From Legionella hackeliae (GTDB taxonomy: Bacteria; Pseudomonadota; Gammaproteobacteria; Legionellales; Legionellaceae), in assembly GCF_000953655.1 (NCBI RefSeq), contig NZ_LN681225.1, forward strand, positions 2,755,001-2,819,000: 64,000 bases of DNA, written 5' to 3'. Numbering within the stretch: the stretch's first letter is position 1; each line of letters starts with the position of its first letter. A program made the position numbers and the translations under genes. The notes under the pieces were generated by a model, which did not search any database, had not been told where the DNA came from, and saw only the letters and a list, made by a program, of their open reading frames with translations. This document shows positions 56,398 to 64,000 of the stretch, piece after piece.

Positions 56398-56474
56398 TGG
56401 CGCGCTCGGAGGGACTCGAACCCCCGACACCTTGGTTCGAAGCCAAGTACTCTATCCAGCTGAGCTACGAGCGC
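56398..56474 (-). tRNA. tRNA-Arg (anticodon TCG)
   Basis: 77 nt including encoded CCA. Acceptor GCGCTCG pairs with CGAGCGC; anticodon stem CTTGG/CCAAG with loop CTTCGAA; T-arm GGGTTCGAGTCCC. Its 3' end faces the integrase and is the likely attB/attR of the island. Confidence 0.97.
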
Positions 56475-56544
56475 AATGAGGGACAGCAAAGAACCGTTGG
56501 TATTGCCACAGTGCTGTCTGGACTTAAACAGCATAGGCCAGAAA

Positions 56545-56620
56545 TGGTGGGCCGTATAGGATTCGAACCTATGACACAGAGGTTAAAAGCCTCCTGCTCT
56601 ACCGACTGAGCTAACGGCCC
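56545..56620 (-). tRNA. tRNA-Lys (anticodon TTT)
   Basis: 76 nt with CCA. Acceptor GGGCCGT/ACGGCCC, anticodon stem GAGG/CCTC with loop CTTTTAA, T-arm with GGTTCGAATCC. 70 bp upstream of tRNA-Arg in the same direction. Confidence 0.97.
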
Positions 56621-56644
56621 TAAAGAGGCTGGAATGATACCCGA

Positions 56645-57541
56645 TTAAGGTAAAATTTCAAGTGTTTTCTGTCTTTTATTTTTCATGAGTGCTCGACCAG
56701 TATATAAGTCGTCACTGCTTGCCAAAATTGTCCAACCATCAGCGGTTAAATTACTGATTTTTGTTTTTAGCCCCATTTTAGGCACAACAAGTAACAGCAC
56801 GTCAGCACCCAATGCACCACACCCTTTCGCCGCGAGTACATCTTCTTGCATTTTTAACGCTTGGATATGTCGCAAACTGTGCGGGGCAATGAGATTGCAA
56901 TTGTTTAAATGTTGCTGGTAATTGTTGATCGCATCTACCAATTCATTGCTATTGGTTTGTTCAAAAGCTCTTTTAGCCTGTTCAGAAATGGCAGACAGCT
57001 CATTAATGGAATTAGGTAGGGTTGTACGCTGCAAATGATAATGAGTGGCTAGCTTTTGCCCACTGTGCAGCAATAAAAAAGCAATGTCTTTAAAGCCCCA
57101 ATCATAGGATTCAATACTATTATTCTGGCGATTGATATAAACACAACGGTTTTGTAGTTGAGCCAGTACGTCATATCCACTTGGCCTTAATCCCTCGCCT
57201 CGCCAAGCAAATTGGTAATAGGTATCAAGCAACGCGTCCATGTTAGGTTTAATATGCAAAAGATGACAGCTGGCCAAATAAGCACCAATAAACTGGGCAC
57301 TTGAGGCCCCTAAGCCTCCTTTCCCTTCATATGGATCACGCCACAATAATCCTTGCATAGGAGTACGATGATGTAACCACCATTGTCCTGCAGGAGAATC
57401 GGGGTGAATACCATGCATTAAACTATCTGTAGCAATAGCTAACTCAAAACACGGCGCTGTAGTTAATATAATCGCTGAACCACCAGCAACTGCTGCATAT
57501 TCACCAAGTAAAAATGTTTTTGCTGGAATACGCCATTTCAT
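56645..57541 (-). CDS. GHMP kinase, probably mevalonate-pathway kinase
   Basis: 298 residues. KTFLLGEYAAVAGG at the start and GGLGASSAQFIGAYLA as the ATP-binding motif 2 define a GHMP kinase; GYDVLAQL follows. It overlaps the end of HMG-CoA reductase by 4 bp. Mevalonate kinase or phosphomevalonate kinase both fit, and the sequence alone does not decide. Confidence 0.85.
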   Translation of the reverse strand: MKWRIPAKTFLLGEYAAVAGGSAIILTTAPCFELAIATDSLMHGIHPDSPAGQWWLHHRTPMQGLLWRDPYEGKGGLGASSAQFIGAYLASCHLLHIKPNMDALLDTYYQFAWRGEGLRPSGYDVLAQLQNRCVYINRQNNSIESYDWGFKDIAFLLLHSGQKLATHYHLQRTTLPNSINELSAISEQAKRAFEQTNSNELVDAINNYQQHLNNCNLIAPHSLRHIQALKMQEDVLAAKGCGALGADVLLLVVPKMGLKTKISNLTADGWTILASSDDLYTGRALMKNKRQKTLEILP

Positions 57542-58836
57542 GATGTGGTTTGCGCTCGTCTGATTTCAGTTAAAAGTTCACAAGCATTATTGACACTAAT
57601 TCGTTTGTTAGCAATTAACCAACTTTGCAAACGCTCTTTCAATACAGGCACTTCGTGATCGGTAGCTCCCGCCACCAACAACAAATTATCGATATGCAAT
57701 TTCATGTGGCCTTGAATAATTCCTTCAGTACATAGGGCTCTAATTGCTCCTAGATTTTGTACTAGACCTACTGCTGCCAATACTCGGGACAAATGATTAG
57801 CGGATTGGATACCCATCATGCGTAAACAGAGTTTTGCAGTAGGATGCAACGCCGTTACCCCCCCTACAGTTCCTACAATAATAGGTGCTGTTAATTCGCC
57901 AATCAGTACCCCTTCCTGATAACGCCAACGCGTAATTGCTTGATAATGTCCAGAGCGACTTGCATAAGCATGAATACCCGCTTCCACAGCTCGCCAATCG
58001 TTCCCAGTAGCAATTAGGACTGGGTCTATCCCATTCATTACCCCTTTGTTATGCGTTGCAGCACGATAAGAGTCTATTTCAGCAAATAAAGAAGCTTCCT
58101 GTAGACGTTCACCTAACTCAGGCTCTACATTTCGAATCGTTACTTTTGCCGTAGTCAGCTTCTCATCATTTAAATTCGATAAAATACACATGGTGACTTG
58201 TTCACCAGTGATATTTTCAATAGGTATTTTTAAAAACTCCAGGACCTGGTTAATGATATTAGCGCCCATGGCATCGCAAGTATTCATAGTCACATGAATA
58301 ACTGCCATATCGCCGCCATCATGACGAGGTATATGGCGTAATTGCAAATCCATAACGCCCCCCCCTCGCTTAACCATGGTTGACGCGACTTCTACATTCG
58401 CTTTTTCGAGTAAAAATTGCTTATTCTCACTAAAAATGCTGGATAATCTGGCAAAGTCAGTTACTTTTGCCATTTGAATTTGGCCTAGAATACAGTCGCC
58501 AGTCACCCAGGTTTTAATCTCGCCGTGTTGTCTTATCCATTTGGCCGTTTTAGATAAAGCCGCAATGATAGATGTTTCCTCCACCGCTAGAGGAACAACA
58601 TAGTCTTCTCCATCAATGCAAAAATTAGTTGCCACGCCTAAAGGAAGTTGAAAATAGCCAATAACATTCTCAATCAATTTATCTGCAAGAGCTGTCTCTT
58701 GTACACCACCATTGCGTAGAAATTGAATATCTTCAGGGGTTAAAGCACCCAACTCCAGTAAGCGCTGAAAACGCTCTTCACGTGCTAATTTGGAAAAACC
58801 CTGAAATAATTGACTGGCATTGTTACTTAACGGCAT
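57538..58836 (-). CDS. mvaA: Class II hydroxymethylglutaryl-CoA reductase
   Basis: Reduces HMG-CoA to mevalonate. 432 residues. VEETSIIAALSK (catalytic Glu), NTCDAMGANIINQ, HNKGVMNGIDPV (Lys), TGNDWRAVEAG and GHMKLH (His) are the class II signatures. Bacterial NAD(P)H enzyme. Overlaps both neighbours (10 bp with the isomerase, 4 bp with the kinase): a coupled operon. Confidence 0.95.
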   Translation of the reverse strand: MPLSNNASQLFQGFSKLAREERFQRLLELGALTPEDIQFLRNGGVQETALADKLIENVIGYFQLPLGVATNFCIDGEDYVVPLAVEETSIIAALSKTAKWIRQHGEIKTWVTGDCILGQIQMAKVTDFARLSSIFSENKQFLLEKANVEVASTMVKRGGGVMDLQLRHIPRHDGGDMAVIHVTMNTCDAMGANIINQVLEFLKIPIENITGEQVTMCILSNLNDEKLTTAKVTIRNVEPELGERLQEASLFAEIDSYRAATHNKGVMNGIDPVLIATGNDWRAVEAGIHAYASRSGHYQAITRWRYQEGVLIGELTAPIIVGTVGGVTALHPTAKLCLRMMGIQSANHLSRVLAAVGLVQNLGAIRALCTEGIIQGHMKLHIDNLLLVAGATDHEVPVLKERLQSWLIANKRISVNNACELLTEIRRAQTTS

Positions 58837-59855
58837 GCCTTCTCCTTAAGCTCAGTGAGTACGCGACTGCCTGTACAAAACATAGCGACCTTTAGTTCAT
58901 ATTCAATGGTGTTCATGAGAGCATACACCCTCTCTGCATTTTGTAATGCAGCATCCAGCATGGGTTTTGCAAAACCCACAGTGCTTGCACCCAATGCGAA
59001 TAGTTTCGCAGCATCTAACCCATGACGCACACCACCTGAACCCCAAACCTCAAAACGAGGGGACAGCGCTACAGCATTTTCAACACTCTGTACAGTATCT
59101 ATTCCCCAATTCCGAAAACTAACCGCAGCACGTTGCTGAACGCTACCTTCAACAGCACGATGCCCCTCAATTCGCCCCCAATGCGTGCCACCTACGCCAC
59201 TGACATCAACAGCTGCAACGCCTATGTCATTTAAGCGTTGTAGAGTGGGCTGTGAAAAGCCACATCCTGTTTCTTTTACAATGATGGGTATTGGTAATTT
59301 TTCAACCAATTTGGCAAGAGCATCCCAACAGCCTTTAAACGAAGGGGTACCTTCAGGCTGAATTGCTTCCTGGAGAGGATTACAATGAACAATTAAAGCC
59401 TGCGCTTGCAATGCATCTGTTAGACGCTGCAAGGTTGTGATTGGAACATTAATAATCTGTGCAATCCCTAAATTGCTAAACAGGGTGACATTAGGAAAAT
59501 TTTTTCGCAACTCTTTCCATTCAGAAGCTGCGTCTTCATCGGTTAATTCACGACGCTGAGAGCCAACTCCCATAGCCCATTTACTTTGAGAGCAAGCAGC
59601 AATTAAATTCCGATTAATGTTAATTGCATCCCGATGACCTGCAGTCATCGAGCTAACCAGGAAAGGGGTATCAATGTTTTGTTCAAATCGCTGGCTGGAG
59701 ATAGAAATTTCATCAAAATCCAAGTCAGGTAAGGCTTCATGAGTGAGAGAAATGCTATCCAGAACATTTAATTCGCTAGCTTGATTAGCGTCCATTAAAG
59801 CAAGAGCAATATGATCTTGTTTGCGTTTCTCAAATTGGCTGTAGTTGTCTTGCAT
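58827..59855 (-). CDS. fni: Type 2 isopentenyl-diphosphate isomerase
   Basis: FMN-dependent interconversion of IPP and DMAPP. 342 residues. RKQDHIALAL at the start, SSMTAGH, HCNPLQEAIQPEG, IVKETGCGFS and DVSGVGGTHWGRIE are diagnostic. First gene of the leftward operon fni-mvaA-kinase. Confidence 0.95.
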   Translation of the reverse strand: MQDNYSQFEKRKQDHIALALMDANQASELNVLDSISLTHEALPDLDFDEISISSQRFEQNIDTPFLVSSMTAGHRDAININRNLIAACSQSKWAMGVGSQRRELTDEDAASEWKELRKNFPNVTLFSNLGIAQIINVPITTLQRLTDALQAQALIVHCNPLQEAIQPEGTPSFKGCWDALAKLVEKLPIPIIVKETGCGFSQPTLQRLNDIGVAAVDVSGVGGTHWGRIEGHRAVEGSVQQRAAVSFRNWGIDTVQSVENAVALSPRFEVWGSGGVRHGLDAAKLFALGASTVGFAKPMLDAALQNAERVYALMNTIEYELKVAMFCTGSRVLTELKEKACR

Positions 59856-59928
59856 ACCCTAATACTGCATTATAAAAATGGTAAAGATTTTAACATAGTT
59901 TAATCTCTACTAGGAACAATACTTTTAC

Positions 59929-60936
59929 TTAATCCCCCACTTGCAATAATAAGGTATAAGATTCCTGTAAGCGCGTATTAAGTCGAGCAAAAAAATACAT
60001 TAAATTGAAAAACCCCAGAGCTTTGTCTTCCAATGCCGAAAAACGCTTAGGATGCATAGCAATTGCTTTAGTAAGAATATCAAGCAAACTCTGTGCTGAA
60101 ATCATTTCATTAGGTTTAGCATTACTTAAAAGTTTAATCAGGGTTTGAATATTATGTTTTGTTGTATGGATAGCAACCTTAATATTTTTTTTATCCTCTG
60201 TACTTAAAGAGGTCCATAACCACCGATAAGCTTCAATCAAATTAGCTATATATTGTGTACAAAATAAAACTTGTGTCAGAAAAACATTAAAATCCCTCAT
60301 ATTCAAGCGGTGAAAAAGAACTTCATAACGAATGGATAAGACTTGTTTGCGTATTTTCTGAAACTCCATGAGCAACTCTTGTTTAATAACCAGTTGTTGT
60401 TGAGGAGATTCGTCAAGCATTGAACTGATACTTTTGTCCATTTTTTCTAAGTAGAGAATAAAAATTTCTTTGACATTGGTTCTTACGGGAAAGAAGAAAA
60501 AACCCACTAATACGGCTATTAAAGCGCCAAGAGCAGTTTCTTCAATACGTTCTTTTAACAAAAGAAAATTCCAATCGCCCAGTAAGGCAAAGAAAAAAAC
60601 CACAAAACCCGTCAGGGTAAAAACAGCAATCAAGTTATTAATCTGAATCAAATAAACAGTTAAAAAAATAAACGTCAATAAAATACTCATAATGAGAATT
60701 TCATTAGGAGGAATAATAAAATATAAACATGTTCCGCTAATTCCTCCCAAAACTGTCATAAGAACCCGTTCAATGGAGCGTTTTACACTTTCCCCCCAGG
60801 TTTGAGCAGTTAATGCCATCGCTGTTAAGGTAGCCCAGTAGCCATGCTCTAAATTAAATTGTCTGTGGATTAACTCGGCGATAGCTATAGCTATCGCCGC
60901 CTGAAACGCCATTCTTGTGGTATTTCTAATTTGCAT
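59929..60936 (-). CDS. FUSC-family inner-membrane protein
   Basis: Start probably at the Met at 60936 (MQIRNTTRMAFQAA). About 335 residues; six N-terminal membrane segments with WATLTAMALTAQTWGESVKRSIERVLMT, then a helical cytoplasmic domain. FUSC/aromatic-acid exporter-like. Its start overlaps the end of the next FUSC gene by 11 bp, so the pair may form one pump. Confidence 0.83.
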   Translation of the reverse strand: MQIRNTTRMAFQAAIAIAIAELIHRQFNLEHGYWATLTAMALTAQTWGESVKRSIERVLMTVLGGISGTCLYFIIPPNEILIMSILLTFIFLTVYLIQINNLIAVFTLTGFVVFFFALLGDWNFLLLKERIEETALGALIAVLVGFFFFPVRTNVKEIFILYLEKMDKSISSMLDESPQQQLVIKQELLMEFQKIRKQVLSIRYEVLFHRLNMRDFNVFLTQVLFCTQYIANLIEAYRWLWTSLSTEDKKNIKVAIHTTKHNIQTLIKLLSNAKPNEMISAQSLLDILTKAIAMHPKRFSALEDKALGFFNLMYFFARLNTRLQESYTLLLQVGD

Positions 60937-61990
60937 GACTGGAATCCAACAGTTTGTCAAATTGTTGCACAATAAAACGTAAACTTAAATTTAAATTTAA
61001 GACGGCTATCACTAAATTAGGTTCAGTAATTTGTTCCTCATTCACTTTTTGCATGAATTTATCAAAAGAAACTTCAATTTTTTTAGCACTGACTTTATAA
61101 GATTTATCCATTTGTGCCGAATAAAACCAGCGTGAGAGTTGTTTATTGATAACACTTAAACTTAGCCTCACCTCTTTCGATAAAAAATGATTATGAATTC
61201 TCAAATTTCGATAAGCATCGATCATAATGATATAAGCTTGAGCTAAAGCATACTCACAAATCATTAACTCACTGATCAAATTTTCTTGTTGCTCATCAAA
61301 TATGTCACTCTGATCAATGCTTTGATTACTTTCCAATAATCGATTGAGACTATCTTTAGTACGCACAAAGGTAAGACGTTGAAAATCTATGGGGGAATTT
61401 GCGCGCAAAAGATATCGTCTCACTTCGTTGAATCCTTGCGCTAAACTTTTAAAAAAGCGATTGGAATTATGAATATATAAACGCCTGTAGTTTTCAGGAA
61501 AAATAACCAACATTATCAATGCAGAAACAACCAAACCAATTATTAAGCCATGAATATGAGTCCATGCTTCAGCCGACGAATTAAAAGGCAAGATGGTTGC
61601 CATAAAGCATAATAGCCAAATCATCAAAGGTGCTATACTTGTTTGCAATCCGAAACGACGGATGTAGTTCACAGCAAATCCTAAAAGGACTAAGGCAATT
61701 GCTTTTAAATTAGCCGAATCGCGAATGAGAAGTCCTAAACTAAACGAGGCGAAATACAGAAGATCAAAGAAAATAATCTGCCCTATCCGCCAGAAATAAT
61801 GTTTAGCAAAAGAACCTTGTATTGACATGGCGCATGAAACGCCTGCCATCGCTTTTGTGGCCATCGATTCGTTGTTAACGAGCAATAACGTGATAAGAAT
61901 AGCGACTATTGTTTTCGTAGCATGCTTTAAACGAAAATAGCCTGGATCGATTTCCCAGAAAAAAGATTGTAGTCGTTTTATATTGAACAC
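60926..61990 (-). CDS. FUSC-like inner-membrane protein
   Basis: 354 residues; about six membrane segments in the first half (KTIVAILITLLLVNN, GIGQIIFFDLLYFAS-like, IHGLIIGLVVSALIMLVIFP), a charged helical second half. Upstream partner of the FUSC protein at 59929. Divergent from the Mla-type genes with 70 bp between. Confidence 0.78.
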   Translation of the reverse strand: MFNIKRLQSFFWEIDPGYFRLKHATKTIVAILITLLLVNNESMATKAMAGVSCAMSIQGSFAKHYFWRIGQIIFFDLLYFASFSLGLLIRDSANLKAIALVLLGFAVNYIRRFGLQTSIAPLMIWLLCFMATILPFNSSAEAWTHIHGLIIGLVVSALIMLVIFPENYRRLYIHNSNRFFKSLAQGFNEVRRYLLRANSPIDFQRLTFVRTKDSLNRLLESNQSIDQSDIFDEQQENLISELMICEYALAQAYIIMIDAYRNLRIHNHFLSKEVRLSLSVINKQLSRWFYSAQMDKSYKVSAKKIEVSFDKFMQKVNEEQITEPNLVIAVLNLNLSLRFIVQQFDKLLDSSHAN

Positions 61991-62060
61991 GTTATTAAGT
62001 ATTTTGCGACGGATGAAAATTCGTATTATGCTAGGCTATTTCTTAAGATGATAGCAAATT

Positions 62061-63185
62061 ATGACTAAGGTAAATCCTTCAGCCCAATTAATTTTTGATA
62101 AGGAAAATAACACCTATCAGTGCGAGGGATCTTGGTCCGTACTTCACTTGGATGGCTTATTAAAGCGTTTTTATACTGAAGAACTCCCTAGAGCTGACAA
62201 ATTAGCCTTTAATGGAGAGCGACTGACTCAATTTGATAGTGCTGGTGCTTTAACACTTTTACAATGCATTAATACATTAAAAACAAAAGGTAAAGACGTT
62301 GAGCTCGTTAAATTTCACGAAGAGCAACAGGCGTTATTGGACCTTGTTGAAAAAAAACAAGACACCCTGGATTACAAACCACCGCCTCCCACCAAGCAAA
62401 ATTTTTTAGCACGCATAGGTGAAGAAACTATCAATAAAATTAAACAGCTTGATGGTTTTATCATTTTAATTGGTGATTTAAGTTCTAAAATTTTCGAAGC
62501 CTTCGGCAATTGGCGACGTTTTCAACTCCCAAGTATTATCTCCAATATTGATTCAGCAGGCATCCAGGCATTGCCCATTGTAGGATTACTTGCATTTTTA
62601 ATTGGTATTGTGTTGGCTTATCAAATGGGATTACAACTGCAAACCTATGGTGCCAATATTTTTATTGCCTACCTGTCTGGTCTTGCAATTTTTAGAGAAT
62701 TTGGCCCTCTTATTACCGCGATCATCGTTGCAGGACGAACGAGTTCGGCATTTACAGCGCAAATTGGTAGCATGAAAATCAATGAGGAAGTGGATGCGCT
62801 TAAAACCATGGGGCTTTCTCCAACTGAACTTCTTGTCATGCCTAAAGTCATTGCCTTACTGTTTGTGTTTCCTTTGCTAATTTTTTGGGCTGATATGTTT
62901 AGTATTTTAGGTTCCTTATATATGTCAAAATGGATGCTCAATGTTAGCTACTCCGATTTTATGTTGCGGTTGAAAGATACAGTCGGGATTGACCAACTCA
63001 TGTTAGGGTTATACAAAGCGCCAGCCTTTGCCTTACTAATTTCTTTGGTCGGTTGTTTTCAGGGCTTTCGAGTAGAAGCAGACACAATAGGTAGTCAGAC
63101 TACCAAGAGTGTCGTTCAAGCCTTATTTTTGATTATTATTGCTGACGCAGCCTATTCCATTATTTATAGCTGGTTGGATTTATAA
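62061..63185 (+). CDS. MlaE-type ABC permease with N-terminal STAS-like domain
   Basis: 374 residues. About 1-100 is a STAS/MlaB-like domain (FDSAGALTLLQCINTLK), and 150-374 the MlaE permease (AFLIGIVLAYQMGLQLQTYG, FGPLITAIIVAGRTSSAFTAQIGSMKINEEVDAL). Inner-membrane part of a phospholipid transporter. Two bases separate it from the ATPase gene. Confidence 0.92.
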   Translation: MTKVNPSAQLIFDKENNTYQCEGSWSVLHLDGLLKRFYTEELPRADKLAFNGERLTQFDSAGALTLLQCINTLKTKGKDVELVKFHEEQQALLDLVEKKQDTLDYKPPPPTKQNFLARIGEETINKIKQLDGFIILIGDLSSKIFEAFGNWRRFQLPSIISNIDSAGIQALPIVGLLAFLIGIVLAYQMGLQLQTYGANIFIAYLSGLAIFREFGPLITAIIVAGRTSSAFTAQIGSMKINEEVDALKTMGLSPTELLVMPKVIALLFVFPLLIFWADMFSILGSLYMSKWMLNVSYSDFMLRLKDTVGIDQLMLGLYKAPAFALLISLVGCFQGFRVEADTIGSQTTKSVVQALFLIIIADAAYSIIYSWLDL

Positions 63186-63186
63186 A

Positions 63187-63924
63187 ATGAGTGAACCAGT
63201 TATTGAGATTACGGGGTTAAAAAATTGTCTGGGTGGCCAGTGGGTCCACTCAGATGTTAATCTCACCGTCGAGAAAGGAGAAATCCTGGCAATTATTGGC
63301 GGAAGTGGTAGTGGAAAAACGACCATTTTACGCAGCCTGCTCATGTTGCTAAAACCCACTGCTGGTACTCTGAAAGTGTTTGGCCAGGATATATCGAGTC
63401 TTCAGGGTAATCAGGCCAATGCGCTAAGACGACGTTGGGGAATGTTATTTCAGCATAGTGCCCTTTTTTCGGCAATGACGGTATTAGAAAATATAACCTT
63501 TCCTATGCGAGAATTTACCGAACTTGAGGAAAATTTCATGGAAGAGTTAGGCATGCTTAAAATTTCTTTAGTGGGCTTGCCTAAAGAAGCTGCCGGCAAA
63601 TTTCCATCCGAGTTAAGTGGTGGTATGCAACGACGTGCTGCAGCAGCACGAGCAATTGCTATGGATCCTGAATTATTATTTTTGGATGAACCCACAACGG
63701 GACTTGATCCGCGAAGTGCGCGGCAGTTTGACGATCTTATTCTTTTTTTAAGAGAGACGCTAAGCTTGACGATTGTCATGATTAGCCATGATATTGAATC
63801 CTTAAAACGAACCACAGATCGTGTAGCCTTTGTCGGTGAAGGTAAGATATTGGATATTGGACCACTTGATAAGCTGATGCAAAACAAACATCCTTTAATT
63901 GCTGAATACTTCAGTAAACTTTAA
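63187..63924 (+). CDS. MlaF-type ABC transporter ATPase
   Basis: Start set to ATG 63187, directly after the permease stop; an extension to 63139 lies inside the permease gene. 245 residues. Walker A GGSGSGKTTI, signature LSGGMQRRAAAARAI, Walker B LLFLDEPTTGLDP. Energises lipid transport with the permease and the MCE protein that follows. Confidence 0.94.
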   Translation: MSEPVIEITGLKNCLGGQWVHSDVNLTVEKGEILAIIGGSGSGKTTILRSLLMLLKPTAGTLKVFGQDISSLQGNQANALRRRWGMLFQHSALFSAMTVLENITFPMREFTELEENFMEELGMLKISLVGLPKEAAGKFPSELSGGMQRRAAAARAIAMDPELLFLDEPTTGLDPRSARQFDDLILFLRETLSLTIVMISHDIESLKRTTDRVAFVGEGKILDIGPLDKLMQNKHPLIAEYFSKL

Positions 63925-63956
63925 ACTGAAGAAATATAACCACGGGAGTGTGCTTT

Positions 63957-64000
63957 TTGGAAGCAAAAACCAACTACACAGTTGTCGGGATTATTGTTCT
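63957..64000 (+). CDS. MlaD/MCE-domain protein, N-terminus only
   Basis: TTG start at 63957 with GGGAG about 9 nt upstream; reads MEAKTNYTVVGIIV, the usual start of an MCE membrane anchor. Cut by the window end. Third gene of the Mla-type operon. Confidence 0.7.
   Translation, partial: MEAKTNYTVVGIIV

Noticed and set aside
56397-56609. Plus-strand 70-codon frame
   Set aside because: It runs through two tRNA genes in antisense and contains tRNA-derived sequence only.

Overview
The window looks like a Legionella chromosome segment. It is AT-rich, it carries an lvrR-lvrA-lvrB-lvrC block in front of a GI-type (PFL_47xx-like) conjugation gene set, and it ends in core genes that include a mevalonate-pathway operon (type 2 IPP isomerase, class II HMG-CoA reductase, GHMP kinase), as is usual in Legionella. 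Genus is an inference from gene content and layout; I ran no database search.

Layout. (1) 1-14986, minus strand: one uninterrupted reading frame for a giant lipopeptide-type NRPS, cut by the left window edge. Order: FAAL, ACP, C-A1-PCP-E, C-A2-PCP, C-A3-PCP, C-A4(partial). Its modules are a mosaic of near-identical DNA blocks. (2) 15592-18643, plus strand, divergent: a three-gene serine-biosynthesis operon (phosphoserine aminotransferase, phosphoserine phosphatase, phosphoglycerate dehydrogenase). The binding-pocket residues of A1 and A3 read as a serine code, so the operon plausibly feeds the NRPS. (3) 19148-43556: a conjugative element with ardA, a pair of tyrosine recombinase-like genes (one apparently stripped of catalytic residues) between two copies of a ~105-bp structured repeat, cargo genes, the TraD coupling protein, a complete-looking GI-type T4SS core read leftwards, and lvrA/B/C facing a CI/S24-type repressor (lvrR). 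No relaxase is recognisable. (4) 43590-49694: a decayed zone with remnants of a short-chain dehydrogenase, a VOC/glyoxalase protein and GNAT acetyltransferases, around two intact genes (PAS-GGDEF diguanylate cyclase, outer-membrane barrel). (5) 49695-53836: LuxR-type regulator, alpha/beta hydrolase, two GNATs, MFS transporter. (6) 53859-56354: a broken DUF1016 nuclease gene, then an AlpA-like/excisionase gene and a tyrosine integrase running into the 3' end of tRNA-Arg(TCG). That is the expected edge of a tRNA-anchored island. (7) 56398-64000: core genome with tRNA-Arg, tRNA-Lys, the mevalonate operon, two FUSC membrane proteins and the start of an Mla-type ABC lipid transporter.

How it fits together: everything left of tRNA-Arg can be read as island or accessory DNA that carries an acyl-peptide pathway with its own precursor supply, next to a mobilisation system. 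The most notable points are the A-domain mosaic, the serine NRPS/serCBA pairing, and the duplicated structured leader beside the active/inactive recombinase pair. The left island boundary was not found in the window.
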